A stretch of DNA of 64,000 nucleotides from Holophagaceae bacterium (lineage in GTDB: Bacteria; Acidobacteriota; Holophagae; Holophagales; Holophagaceae). The stretch covers positions 1 to 64,000 of the forward strand of contig JANYBM010000064.1 of assembly GCA_025361125.1 (NCBI GenBank). Reading direction: 5' to 3'. A program made the translations under genes and the position numbers. The notes beneath the pieces were generated by a model that was not told the origin of the DNA, did not search any database, and saw nothing but the letters and a program-made list of their open reading frames with translations. Below, piece after piece: positions 30,690 through 40,490 of the stretch (positions within the stretch are counted from its first letter, which is position 1; each line of letters opens with the position of its first letter).

Positions 30690-31760
30690 CTATTCCATGA
30701 GTGCTACGGATTTGACCTGCACCCATACGGCCTGACCGGGAACCACCTGAAGCGATGCCGCAGCTCGCTTGGTCAGGCGGGACAAGAACATGACATCGCC
30801 AACCTGCACGCGCACCAAGGCCAGGCCTGGGTGATCGTCATCGGCCATGGCATCCACACGCCCTCGCAATGCATTTTGGATGCTGCTATTCCCCGGTGGC
30901 TCAACAGCCAGACTCACATCCCTGGCCAGCACCCGCACTCTCACCCGGCGACCCACAGAAAGTCCCTGATCCCTGGCCCAGAGACTACCCCCCGCAAACT
31001 CCATCCGGGCCAAATGCCACGTGTTATCCACCTCGGCAACGGTGGTATCGAGGATCGCCCCGATGTCCTCTCCCAAGCAGATGGGCAGGTCGAGGCGGGC
31101 CAGGATTTCAGCCAAGGGGCCGCTGGCCAGCACACGCCCGTCCTCCATCGCCACCAGATGGTCCGCCAGCCGGGCCACCTCGTCGGATGAGTGGCTGACA
31201 TAGAGCACCGGGATGTCCAATTCGTCATGCAAGCGTTCAAGGTAGGGAAGAATTTCTTGTTTGCGCTTCACATCCAATGAAGCCAAAGGCTCATCCATCA
31301 ACAGGAGCCGGGGGCTGACCGCCAGGGCACGAGCAATGCCGACGCGGCTGCGCTCGCCACCGGATAGGCGTTCAGGTTTGCGGTCAAGCAGGTGGGCGAT
31401 GCCCAATAGCTCAATCGCCTGTTCCAAGCTCACCTTGTGCCCGTTCGATAGGCGGCTCCGGCCATAGCGCAAATTGCCCATCACCGTGAGGTGTGTGAAC
31501 AAACTCGCTTCCTGAAATACATAGCCGAGCGGCCGCTTGTGGGTGGGCAACCAGTGGCGCTCATCCTGCCAGACTTCGCCATTCACGATGAGTCGCCCTG
31601 TGGGCGTTCGCTCCAACCCAGCCATGCAGCGCAGCAGGGTGGTCTTGCCGGAACCCGAATGACCGAACACCGCGGTAACGCCACGGCCTGGCAGCTCCAG
31701 ATCCACATCGAGGTTGAAGCCGGGCCAGTTGAGCTGGAAGCGCGCTTGAATTCCCGTCAT
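30690..31760 (-). CDS. modC: Molybdate ABC transporter ATP-binding protein with TOBE domain
   Basis: GHSGSGKTTLLRCMAGLERTPTGRLIVNGEVWQD, LSGGERSRVGIARALA, LLMDEPLASLD; C-terminal TOBE. Confidence 0.92.
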   Translation of the reverse strand: MTGIQARFQLNWPGFNLDVDLELPGRGVTAVFGHSGSGKTTLLRCMAGLERTPTGRLIVNGEVWQDERHWLPTHKRPLGYVFQEASLFTHLTVMGNLRYGRSRLSNGHKVSLEQAIELLGIAHLLDRKPERLSGGERSRVGIARALAVSPRLLLMDEPLASLDVKRKQEILPYLERLHDELDIPVLYVSHSSDEVARLADHLVAMEDGRVLASGPLAEILARLDLPICLGEDIGAILDTTVAEVDNTWHLARMEFAGGSLWARDQGLSVGRRVRVRVLARDVSLAVEPPGNSSIQNALRGRVDAMADDDHPGLALVRVQVGDVMFLSRLTKRAAASLQVVPGQAVWVQVKSVALME

Positions 31761-31761
31761 G

Positions 31762-32442
31762 TCAGACCCCTTTCTTCGTGCCGGGTCGCCAGGTGTAGAG
31801 GACCAAAAGCACGAGGAAGGAGAAGATCAGCATCACGGCAGCGAGGCGATGCGCCTGCAGGTATTCCATGGCTTCCACATGGTCGTAAATCTGTACCGAG
31901 GCCACGCGGGTCACGCCAGGCAGATTGCCACCGATCATCAGCACTACGCCGAACTCGCCCACGGTGTGGGTGAAGGTCAGGATCGAGGCGGTCAGAAAGC
32001 CCGGCAACGCCAACGGCACCGCCACTGTGAAGAAGGCGTCCAGCGGTGACGCCCGCAAGGTGGCGGCAACCTCCAGCGGTCGCTCGCCCACGGCCTCAAA
32101 CGCTGTTTGCAGCGGCTGCACCATGAAGGGCAGCGAGTAGAACACCGAGGCGATGACCAGGCCCCAAAAGGTGAACGGCAACGGCCCGATGCCGAGCGCC
32201 TGGGTGAGTCGTCCCACGGGGCCCTTCGGCCCCATCGCCAAGAGCAGGTAAAACCCCAATACTGATGGCGGCAAAACCAGCGGCAGACCCACCACCGCAC
32301 CAATCGGCCCTTTCCACCACGCTCTGGTGCGAGCCAGCCACCATGCGATGGGCGTACCCACCAATAGCAGGATCAGCGTCACAATGCCCGCAAGCCGCAC
32401 CGTCAGCCAAATGGCCTTGAGATCACTATCTGTCAGGTACAT
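31762..32442 (-). CDS. modB: Molybdate ABC transporter permease
   Basis: [80 protein letters not shown]. Confidence 0.93.
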   Translation of the reverse strand: MYLTDSDLKAIWLTVRLAGIVTLILLLVGTPIAWWLARTRAWWKGPIGAVVGLPLVLPPSVLGFYLLLAMGPKGPVGRLTQALGIGPLPFTFWGLVIASVFYSLPFMVQPLQTAFEAVGERPLEVAATLRASPLDAFFTVAVPLALPGFLTASILTFTHTVGEFGVVLMIGGNLPGVTRVASVQIYDHVEAMEYLQAHRLAAVMLIFSFLVLLVLYTWRPGTKKGV

Positions 32443-32456
32443 CCGCGTCCCTTCCC

Positions 32457-33251
32457 TTACCTGCTGGCCACTTCGCCAGGCAGCACGAAACCATATTTCA
32501 TCATCACGGCGCGCGCGGTCTTGCTGCCCATGAAGTCGGCAAACTGCTTGGCAAGCGCATTGCCCGCCGCATGTTTGGTGATGATGAAACCCTGCTCCAG
32601 CGGCGAATGAAGCTGGTCCGGGATCAACCCATAGCCACCCTTGCTCGCCAATTCAGAATTGATTGCCAACGACAGGGCAATAATGCCTATTTGGGCATTC
32701 CCGGTCTGCACGAACTGCGCGGTGTGGGCGATGTTTTCACCATAGACCAGCTTCGGTTCGAGCTGTTCCCACAGGCCCGATGCCCGCAGTGCTTCTTCAG
32801 CGCGTTTGCCGTAGGGCGCGTGCTTCGGATTGGCGATGGCGATGCGGATGATCTTGGGGTCGGTCAGGCTGGTCAAGGTCATTTTGCTGGCATCCAGGCT
32901 TGCGCTCCACAGCACGATGCGGCCCAAGGCATAGGGCTTCACTTCAGAGGCGGCAAACCCGGATTTGGCCAACTCACGCGGGAAGCCAATATCGGCAGAA
33001 AAGTACAGGTCAAAGGGCGCACCCTGCTGAATCTGGGTCTGAAACTTGCCCGAGGAGCCATAGACCACGTCCACAGCATTGCCGGGATTGGCTTTTTTGA
33101 ACCTGGTGACGATCTCGTCCATGGCAAATTTCAGATCGGCCGCGGCCGCGATGGTGATTTTGAGGGCATGGGCGTTTGCTGTGCTCTCCTGGGCGGGGAG
33201 TAAAACGAAAAAACCGAGAGCCAGGAAAAGGGTCCGAAACAGATGGTGCAT
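32457..33251 (-). CDS. modA: Molybdate ABC transporter substrate-binding protein
   Basis: [63 protein letters not shown]. Confidence 0.94.
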   Translation of the reverse strand: MHHLFRTLFLALGFFVLLPAQESTANAHALKITIAAAADLKFAMDEIVTRFKKANPGNAVDVVYGSSGKFQTQIQQGAPFDLYFSADIGFPRELAKSGFAASEVKPYALGRIVLWSASLDASKMTLTSLTDPKIIRIAIANPKHAPYGKRAEEALRASGLWEQLEPKLVYGENIAHTAQFVQTGNAQIGIIALSLAINSELASKGGYGLIPDQLHSPLEQGFIITKHAAGNALAKQFADFMGSKTARAVMMKYGFVLPGEVASR

Positions 33252-33271
33252 GAAATTCTCCGTGCTTTGGA

Positions 33272-33293
33272 AATATACACTGGGATATATCGG
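33272..33293. promoter_or_regulatory. Candidate ModE-binding box upstream of modA
   Basis: AATATACACTGGGATATATCGG; shares GATAYATCGG and 7-bp spacer with the box at 34497. Confidence 0.65.
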
Positions 33294-33307
33294 AAGGTAC
33301 GGCATGA

Positions 33308-34477
33308 TCAGAATTTCAAAGTGGTCATCACCCAGAATTTTTTCAGATCCTTATTCAAGCTGTTGGTGGAGGGAGCGGTCGAATCCGCTTGATAGCTGGC
33401 CCATTTCAGGGTGAGGGTCAGATTCTTCTTGAAGGACCGGTAGACCTGGAGATCCCACTCCTTCCCATAGTCCTGGCCATCCTGCTGGGTGGTGAAGCGG
33501 TGGATCTGCCCTTCGAAAGTGATTTCCCACTGCTTCGTTTCCGCCAGCAGGTAGCGGTCCACGAGCCCCTTGGCGGGGGTCCTGCCGATGCGGTCGGACC
33601 ATCCGTAGAAACCGTGCAGCGAGGAAAGCGGTGTATCGAAGCCCCCTTCCAGCTCCTCGTCCACTGCTTTGAACGTCACGCCCCAGTGGCTGAAGCCCAC
33701 CATGCCCATGCGGTATTGGCGAGCGGGCGTGGTAGTGGAGGCCTTGTAACCTCGCTGCTGGGCGTAGCTCGCCTCATACAGGAAACTGCCGTCCTTCCCG
33801 TCAATGCGCAGGCCATCGTGTTGGTAGGAGGTCTTCGGGGCGGTCGTTTCTTCCACTCCGAACCAGAAGTGGGTTACGTTGAGCATCTTCCAGGGTGTGT
33901 AACGGAACCGGGCGAAGTCCGCCTTGAGATCCCGGTTGATCCCCAGGCTCGTGTGGATGCGGATGAGGTGGCCCACCATGAGGTCAGTGGCGGGAACCCA
34001 AGTGCTGTTCTGGAACACGGCCCCGGTGAATCCCTTTGGGGTTTGGTTCCAGGCTCCGGGGCCGATGAAGCGCTGGTTGTCCACAGAGAGCGCTTGGCGG
34101 CCCACTTTGAGCCCTTTGAACTCCAGGTAGGCCTGGTTCACCTGGGTGAGCCCTGGATTCTGCACCACCGCGAATTGAGCGCGGCCATCCAAAGTGCTGT
34201 TGAAACGCTCCTCCCCCAGGGCGGAGACATTCAGGAACTCCAGTTTGGCCTTGATGCCGTGGAAGGGCCCGGTGGTGTACCCGAGTCGAGTCTGGTTCGT
34301 GAGGGCATTGGCGGTCTTGTGGTCTGCGGGAGCCGTGAAGGCGGCATCGTCATCATTCTCATATCGGGTCCGGGTATCGAGCGAGGTTTTCCCGTTCTGG
34401 AGCGTCTCCGACACAGTGGCTTGAGCCACAAGCATGGATGACATGGCGGCAAAGGAAAGCAGAGCAAGACGGTGCAT
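33308..34477 (-). CDS. Outer membrane beta-barrel/porin-like protein (alginate-export-like) in the mod locus
   Basis: Signal peptide, repeated amphipathic strands, C-terminal FWVMTTLKF ending in Phe; between modE-like and modA. Confidence 0.72.
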   Translation of the reverse strand: MHRLALLSFAAMSSMLVAQATVSETLQNGKTSLDTRTRYENDDDAAFTAPADHKTANALTNQTRLGYTTGPFHGIKAKLEFLNVSALGEERFNSTLDGRAQFAVVQNPGLTQVNQAYLEFKGLKVGRQALSVDNQRFIGPGAWNQTPKGFTGAVFQNSTWVPATDLMVGHLIRIHTSLGINRDLKADFARFRYTPWKMLNVTHFWFGVEETTAPKTSYQHDGLRIDGKDGSFLYEASYAQQRGYKASTTTPARQYRMGMVGFSHWGVTFKAVDEELEGGFDTPLSSLHGFYGWSDRIGRTPAKGLVDRYLLAETKQWEITFEGQIHRFTTQQDGQDYGKEWDLQVYRSFKKNLTLTLKWASYQADSTAPSTNSLNKDLKKFWVMTTLKF

Positions 34478-34496
34478 GTGGCTCCTGTCTACGTGA

Positions 34497-34524
34497 ACCG
34501 ATATATTTGCATGGATACATCGGT
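34497..34524. promoter_or_regulatory. Candidate ModE-binding palindrome between modE-like gene and porin
   Basis: ACCGATATATttgcatggATACATCGGT, near-perfect 10-bp arms. Confidence 0.75.
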
Positions 34525-34559
34525 GAACAGGAGCACAGTGTCGGATATTGTCCTGCGCG

Positions 34560-34931
34560 CTACTTTTTCGAGCCGATCCTGGCCAGCTTGGATTCGAGGA
34601 AAGCCAACTCTTTGCGCGCCGCCGTGGCCGCCTTCGCCTGGAGTTTTCGATAGGCCGCCAAGACTTGGGCTCCTAGTTCGGTGACCTTCGCGCCACCACC
34701 CTGAGCCCCGCCTTTCGCTGTGATGACCAGTGGCTTCCGGTAACAGCGGTTCATGGTGTCCACGAGCATCCACGTGCGCCGGTAACTCATGCCCAGAGCC
34801 TTCCCAGCGTTGGTGATGGACCCTGTTTCCTGGATCGCCTCCAGCAGGTCGGCTTTCCCAGGACCCATCGCGATTTCAGCGCCAGCATAGAGGCGGATTT
34901 TCAGCGTGCTGATGCGCTTGCTCGGTGTCAT
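34560..34931 (-). CDS. ModE-type winged HTH regulator (HTH domain only)
   Basis: GPGKADLLEAIQETGSITNAGKALGMSYRRTWMLVDTMNRCYRKPLVITAKGGAQGGGAKVTELG; no molbindin domain. Confidence 0.9.
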   Translation of the reverse strand: MTPSKRISTLKIRLYAGAEIAMGPGKADLLEAIQETGSITNAGKALGMSYRRTWMLVDTMNRCYRKPLVITAKGGAQGGGAKVTELGAQVLAAYRKLQAKAATAARKELAFLESKLARIGSKK

Positions 34932-34988
34932 TCGACAGTCCTGAAGAGACCTCTAGGGTTTTTACGGGAAAAGCTGGTGCAACCGACA

Positions 34989-36251
34989 TCATCCCCTTTT
35001 CAACAACCCCACGCATTCCACATGATGGGTCAGCGGAAACAGATCCAGCACCACGAGTTCCATGAGTTTCCAGCAGGGGCTCATGCGCTGGATATCACGG
35101 CAGAAGGCGGCACCGTCGCAACCCACCAGAACCATAGTCTCCGCCTTGGCGGACAGCAACCTCGCAGCGACCTCCGGCTCCAAACCGGAGCGGGGTGGAT
35201 CCAACAGAATAAGGTCCTCTGGACCACCTAGATTTTCCGGCAACCATTTCCCTACGTCAGCTGCGATGCACTGCGAGGGCAGTTCCAACTGATCGAGATT
35301 CTTCTTCGCCCATTCCACCGCTGCAATGTCAAATTCCACCAACACGCGATGCTGAAAACGCTTGCCCAAAAGTGCCGAAAAAAGGCCCACGCCACCGTAG
35401 AGATCAAAGAGTGTTCCGCCCTTCAGATCCCAGTTTTCGAGCACTGAGCCAAAGGCCTTCACGGCCCAGGGTGGGCTCACCTGAAAGAAGCCCCCGGCAC
35501 GATGCCACAACGTGAAGTCATCAAAGGCCTCGCTCAGCTCAGAATCGTCGCGATGCCAGCCATCCGGTTCCAGGAGCCAGATGTGCCTCTTCTCGCCAAT
35601 CTCTGCGATGGCGACCACCCGGCCTTCGGGGGTGCCCGTGGCCAGTTCCCAGCGCTGGGGACGCTGAGGCAGCAGCTTTGCCTGGATCGCTTCCAACAGG
35701 CGGGGTATCGCTTTGGAAAGGGAATCGGCGGCGGCGGGGCAGCCATTGACGGGAACGATTTGATGACTGCTTCGGCGATGGTAGCCCAGAGACGTGCCAT
35801 CCCAATGGAGTTGGATGCGGTGGCGACGGGCGTCCGCAGGGGCTGGTAAATAACTCCAGTTGGTGCCTTCCGGCAACTGCCGATGCAGCAGGTCCGCCGT
35901 CATGGATTGTTTTAATTCCGCGACCGCTGCTCCAGCTTCCCAGAGGTCACACCCTCCACACGTGGCCGCCAGGGGACATCCGGCGGGCACTCTCCGGGGA
36001 TCCTTCTTGCTCCAGCGGAGGACATTCCCTTCGCCATGACGGGCTTTCCAGTGGACTTCGGCTTCGACCTCTTCACCAGGGAACAGAGCCATGGGCGCGC
36101 TCAAAAGCAGCAGGCGGCCATCCTCGGAACGGGCCAAGCCCTTGCCGCCCCAGGCCAATCTTTCAATCGTCCCGCGCCAAATTTCGCCAGGGTTCCTGGG
36201 CTTCCGGTATTCTGGGAGTCCTTTACCGGACCCGTGCCTCGTGCGTTTCAC
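34989..36251 (-). CDS. Class I SAM-dependent RNA (uracil-5) methyltransferase, RlmD/TrmA family
   Basis: TRAM-like N-terminus, CPLAATCGGCDLW Fe-S motif, FFQVSP, LFDLYGGVGLFSALL, LLDPPRSGL; likely GTG start. Confidence 0.87.
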   Translation of the reverse strand: MKRTRHGSGKGLPEYRKPRNPGEIWRGTIERLAWGGKGLARSEDGRLLLLSAPMALFPGEEVEAEVHWKARHGEGNVLRWSKKDPRRVPAGCPLAATCGGCDLWEAGAAVAELKQSMTADLLHRQLPEGTNWSYLPAPADARRHRIQLHWDGTSLGYHRRSSHQIVPVNGCPAAADSLSKAIPRLLEAIQAKLLPQRPQRWELATGTPEGRVVAIAEIGEKRHIWLLEPDGWHRDDSELSEAFDDFTLWHRAGGFFQVSPPWAVKAFGSVLENWDLKGGTLFDLYGGVGLFSALLGKRFQHRVLVEFDIAAVEWAKKNLDQLELPSQCIAADVGKWLPENLGGPEDLILLDPPRSGLEPEVAARLLSAKAETMVLVGCDGAAFCRDIQRMSPCWKLMELVVLDLFPLTHHVECVGLLKRG

Positions 36252-37950
36252 TGTTGCCCTGCCTTCAGAGCACCGTAACACCCTCCAGGATCGCTTGGGC
36301 AGGGAGTTGCGCGCTTCAATGGAATGGAAAGATCAGGGACCCGCGGATGTGGTCGTGGGAGTGGAGGGTTCAGGCGCCCTGGCCCAATGCACCCAATGGC
36401 CCGGCGAGGCTGGTGCCCTGGCGCTCATCCAGGCAGGCTACGAGCGCATCCGGGATCGGTCCCGCATGGGCCGTCTGAACGAAGTGGGACGCGCCCTGGT
36501 TTCAGAACAGCACTTGGACAAGCTGCTGGATTTGATCCTGACCCAAGGTCGTGAATTGCTTCGCGCCGAAGCGGGGTCGCTTTACCTGGTGGATGACGCT
36601 GGCAATGAACTGATTTTCGCCCACACCCAAAACGCCAAGTTGGACTTGCCCTATCATCGGTTCCGAATGCCCATCACGACCACGACCCTTGCGGGCTTCG
36701 TCGCGTCCACCGGAGAATCCCTGAACATCTCCGATGTCTACGGTATTCCGGCAGACGCACCCTACAGTTTTTCGGATTCCTTTGATCGCCAAAGCGGCTA
36801 CCACACGCAAAGCATGTTGGTGGTGCCCATGACGGATAACGAAGGCAAGGTCCTCGGCGTCCTGCAATTCATCAATCGCGTCTGGGAAGAAGACGGGCAG
36901 CATGGTGTCGTGCCCTTCCAGCTGGAACACCAGAATCTGGCGCAAAGCCTAGCGGGACAGGCGGGCGTCGCGGTGAAGAACGCAGCGCTACGGCAGGAAA
37001 TCGAACTGCTTTTTGAAGGCTTCGTCAACGCCTCAGTGACCGCCATTGAGAGCCGGGACCCCGTGACATCCGGTCATTCAAGCCGCGTGGCCAACTTGAC
37101 CGTGGGCCTTGCGGAGGCTATCAACGCCACGCCCAATGGGCCCTACGGTGAAACTTTCTTTACGGAACGGCAACTGCGTGAGATCCGTTACGCCAGTCTG
37201 CTTCACGATTTCGGCAAAGTGGGTGTGCGGGAGCAAGTGCTGGTAAAAGCCAAAAAACTCGATCCCATGAAACTGGAGTTGATTCTTCAGCGGCTGCGGC
37301 AAAGGGACCTGGAACAGGCATTGGCCATGCTTTCAGAGTCATGGAAGGGTGGGGATCATTTTGACCCGGCCACTTGGGAATCCATTATTCAGGATCGTCA
37401 GATAGAGACTGATCGCCTCATCGCCTTGGTGCGGCAAAGCGATATGCCCACCGTGCTGCCCCAGGATATTGCGGATGGACTAGGGCTTGTGGGTGACCTG
37501 GAATTTACCCATTGGACTGGAGAGCGACGACATTTGGTGGAGCGCGCTGATCTGAATTGCCTGCGCATCCGGAAAGGCTCCCTTTCAGATTCGGAACGGC
37601 TGGAAATCGAGAGTCACGTCACCCACACCTTTCGCTTTCTGAAGCAAATTCCATGGACCCGCGATCTTCAAGGTGTGCCCGATATCGCCTACGCCCATCA
37701 CGAAAAACTGGGTGGCAGTGGATATCCGCGCGGCCTTCAGGCCCTCGCCATCCCTGTGCAGAGCCGCGCCATGACCATCAGTGATATTTTCGACGCGCTC
37801 ACCGCCCAGGATCGTCCCTACAAGTTGGCGGTGCCATTAACCAAGAGCCTCAACATCCTTCATGAAGAAGCCAATGATGGCAACGTGGATCGGGTGTTGC
37901 TGGAACTCTTCATCGAAGCCAAAATTTTTGAACGAACCTCTAAAGTATGA
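36241..37950 (+). CDS. GAF - HD-GYP domain phosphodiesterase
   Basis: GAF (AEAGSLYLVDDAGNELIF), VTSGHSSRVANLTVGLAEAI, LLHDFGKVGV, YAHHEKLGGSGYPRGL; likely GTG start. Confidence 0.92.
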   Translation: MRFTVALPSEHRNTLQDRLGRELRASMEWKDQGPADVVVGVEGSGALAQCTQWPGEAGALALIQAGYERIRDRSRMGRLNEVGRALVSEQHLDKLLDLILTQGRELLRAEAGSLYLVDDAGNELIFAHTQNAKLDLPYHRFRMPITTTTLAGFVASTGESLNISDVYGIPADAPYSFSDSFDRQSGYHTQSMLVVPMTDNEGKVLGVLQFINRVWEEDGQHGVVPFQLEHQNLAQSLAGQAGVAVKNAALRQEIELLFEGFVNASVTAIESRDPVTSGHSSRVANLTVGLAEAINATPNGPYGETFFTERQLREIRYASLLHDFGKVGVREQVLVKAKKLDPMKLELILQRLRQRDLEQALAMLSESWKGGDHFDPATWESIIQDRQIETDRLIALVRQSDMPTVLPQDIADGLGLVGDLEFTHWTGERRHLVERADLNCLRIRKGSLSDSERLEIESHVTHTFRFLKQIPWTRDLQGVPDIAYAHHEKLGGSGYPRGLQALAIPVQSRAMTISDIFDALTAQDRPYKLAVPLTKSLNILHEEANDGNVDRVLLELFIEAKIFERTSKV

Positions 37951-38804
37951 GCCTTCGTACCGTCCTGGCTGCCGACCTGAATCCCATCCAAACCAATGGC
38001 TGGCTGACAGGAAGCATCGCGCCACGGCCCATTGCGTTCGCCTCGACGGTGAATGCGGCGGGAGTGCGCAATCTTTCACCGTTTTCATTCTTCAACGCCT
38101 TCGGCTCCAACCCTCCCATGCTGGCTTTCGCACCCAATCGCCGAGGCCGCGATGGTACCACCAAGCACACCTACCAAAATGTGGTCGCAACCCATGAATT
38201 CGTCATCGCCACCGTAAGCCACGCCATGGTGCAGCAGATGAACGTGGCCTCGGCCGAATATCCCGACGGCGTAGATGAATTCACGAAGTCGGGATTCACG
38301 CCGCTGCCCGCCTCCTTCGTGAAAGCGGCGCTGGTGGCGGAAGCACCTGTACAGATGGAATGCCGGTTGCATCAGGTGGTGGAGTTGGGAACTGGGCCGG
38401 GGTCCGGCCTTATGCTCATTGGCGAGATTCTTTGCTTCCACGCGAACGAGGAAATGCTCACCCATGATCTTCCCGATCCGCGGAAGCTCGATCATGTGGC
38501 CCGCAACGGCGGCGCCTTCTATACCCGCGCTTTTGGAGATTCCTTGTTTGAAATCGCCAAGCCCGCCGGAATGCCTCTCGGCTACGACCGTTTACCCGAA
38601 GTGCTGAAGCACAGCCGCATTCTCAGCGGCAACGATCTGGGCCGGCTTGCCAACACAGCTGAACTGCCCGATCTAGCAACCATGCCAAGGAAAACCGGCG
38701 ATCCGGAAGGCGCACAGGATCTGGAAGAAGCCATCGCCCTGGCCGTCCGTAGCGAGAACATGGCGGAAGCCTGGCGATTGATCGGGCAACGATTGCGGTG
38801 CTGA
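37947..38804 (+). CDS. Flavin reductase-like domain protein
   Basis: GWLTGSIAPRPIAFASTVNAAGVRNLSPFSFFNAFGSNPPMLAFAP. Confidence 0.87.
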   Translation: MSLRTVLAADLNPIQTNGWLTGSIAPRPIAFASTVNAAGVRNLSPFSFFNAFGSNPPMLAFAPNRRGRDGTTKHTYQNVVATHEFVIATVSHAMVQQMNVASAEYPDGVDEFTKSGFTPLPASFVKAALVAEAPVQMECRLHQVVELGTGPGSGLMLIGEILCFHANEEMLTHDLPDPRKLDHVARNGGAFYTRAFGDSLFEIAKPAGMPLGYDRLPEVLKHSRILSGNDLGRLANTAELPDLATMPRKTGDPEGAQDLEEAIALAVRSENMAEAWRLIGQRLRC

Positions 38805-39701
38805 TCAGTCCACGGAGGCGGGTGCAATGCCATCATCGCCCACCGTCTTTGTATGCACGATACGCTGGGGAATGGGGCTGGCGATGCCTTCTTCGCGGAA
38901 GTTCTCGATAATGCGTTTGCGCAGCAGGCGGGCCACTTCGAATTGTTTTCCTGGTGCGCACTTGGTAAGGGTGCGGATGGTGCAGCCATCCTTGCCAAAT
39001 GCCTCTACGCCCCGCACGTCAGTGGGCTCAAGAACCAGCTCTGGCTTGGCCTTGCGCAACTCCACGCCGATGGTGTCGATCAGCGCGAAGATGCGGTCAA
39101 GGTCTGCGTCGTAGCCCACTTCCACATCCACCAAGGCCTTGGAGTATTCCTTGCTGAGCACGATCACACGGTTGATGGAACCGTTGGGAATGTAATGGGT
39201 GCGTCCTTCCACATCGCGCAGTTGGGTGATGCGAAGCGTCATGCGCTCGACGGTGCCCACGTGTTTCTCCTCGATGCTGATGAGGTCGCCGACACCAAAC
39301 TGATCCTCCATAAGCAGGAAGAAGCCCGAGATCACATCCTTCACCAACGACTGGGCCCCGAAGCCCAAGGCCACACCAGCGATGCCAGCGCCGGCGACGA
39401 GGGGCGCGATATTGATGCCGAATTCCTGGAGCACCATGAGCCCAAGAAAAACCAGGACCAGCACACGCGCGGCGTTGTTCAACACCGCCGAAAGTGTTTC
39501 GGCACGGCGCTCGGCTTCGGAAGTCGTGTTGTCGTCGCCGTCGTCCACCGCGTGGCGCACCGCACGCGCCACAAGATGCACCGCCAACAGGATGAGCGCG
39601 CCGGTGAGTACTACCAAGCTCAGTCGCTGGAGTTTGGCCCATCCCGTTCGTTCAAGCCACTTGGAAAGAGGTTCCAGGCGGGACAGAATTGCAAAAAGCA
39701 T
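38805..39701 (-). CDS. Mechanosensitive ion channel (MscS family)
   Basis: VAGAGIAGVALGFGAQSLVKDVISGFFLLMEDQFGVGDLISIEEKHVGTVERMTLRITQLRDVEGRTHYIPNG. Confidence 0.94.
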   Translation of the reverse strand: MLFAILSRLEPLSKWLERTGWAKLQRLSLVVLTGALILLAVHLVARAVRHAVDDGDDNTTSEAERRAETLSAVLNNAARVLVLVFLGLMVLQEFGINIAPLVAGAGIAGVALGFGAQSLVKDVISGFFLLMEDQFGVGDLISIEEKHVGTVERMTLRITQLRDVEGRTHYIPNGSINRVIVLSKEYSKALVDVEVGYDADLDRIFALIDTIGVELRKAKPELVLEPTDVRGVEAFGKDGCTIRTLTKCAPGKQFEVARLLRKRIIENFREEGIASPIPQRIVHTKTVGDDGIAPASVD

Positions 39702-39777
39702 GGTGCTCCAGTTCCGGCCACAGGCCGATTGGATTATTGTCCCTCAAAAGCGGACACCGACTGATTGTTCTCGGCCC

Positions 39778-40386
39778 TTACTTTTTTGCTTCCGGCACTT
39801 GCTTGACGGCCTCGATGGCTAGGCTGATGTCCACATCGTCGCTGAGCATGGCACCCCCGGCTTCCAGCGTCTTGTTCCATTTCACGCCGTAGTCCTGGCG
39901 ATTGACCTTGAGACTTCCTTCAAAGCCGGCGCGAAAATCCTTGAAGGGTGTGGCTATACCTCCAAGACTAGCGATGGGCAGCGTGATTCGCTTGGTTACG
40001 CCGTGCATGGTGAAATCGCCCGTGACCAGTAACTGGCCCTTGGAGACCTCTTTAACTTCCGTGCTCTTGAAAGTGATGGTGGGAAATTTCTCGGCATCAA
40101 AAAAGTCGGGGGACTTCAGGTGGTTATCACGGCTGGCGTTGTCTGTGTTGATGCTGGCGACAGCAATGCTCACGACCACGCTGGAATTGGCCATGTTCTT
40201 CTCATCCAATTGAATGGTTCCCTCAAACTTCGTAAAGCGTCCCGAAGTACGGGAAACCAAGTGGCGAACCTTGAATCCCACTTCGGAGTGAACCGCGTCA
40301 ATTTTATAGGCGTCAGCGGCGAAGGCAGGGGCCGCCAGCATGATCGCGGGAAGCAGGAAACGGAAGGGAAGGCTGGTACGACTCAT
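39778..40386 (-). CDS. YceI-family periplasmic protein
   Basis: YKIDAVHSEVGFKVRHLVSRTSGRFTKFEGTI; signal peptide. Confidence 0.93.
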   Translation of the reverse strand: MSRTSLPFRFLLPAIMLAAPAFAADAYKIDAVHSEVGFKVRHLVSRTSGRFTKFEGTIQLDEKNMANSSVVVSIAVASINTDNASRDNHLKSPDFFDAEKFPTITFKSTEVKEVSKGQLLVTGDFTMHGVTKRITLPIASLGGIATPFKDFRAGFEGSLKVNRQDYGVKWNKTLEAGGAMLSDDVDISLAIEAVKQVPEAKK

Positions 40387-40435
40387 GGGAACACCTCAGG
40401 AAGGCCAAGTGGCCAATATCAGTCTAGAGCATAAT

Positions 40436-40453
40436 TAGATGTTGTAACATCTA
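40436..40453. promoter_or_regulatory. Perfect palindrome, candidate MarR operator
   Basis: TAGATGTTgtAACATCTA, 8-bp arms, between divergent yceI-like and marR-like genes. Confidence 0.72.
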
Positions 40454-40490
40454 TTATTTTACCGCACTCTTCAGATACCCTGAAGGAGCC

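Noticed and set aside
33389-34441. 350-aa ORF on the + strand
   Set aside because: Antisense shadow of the porin-like gene with no recognisable motifs.
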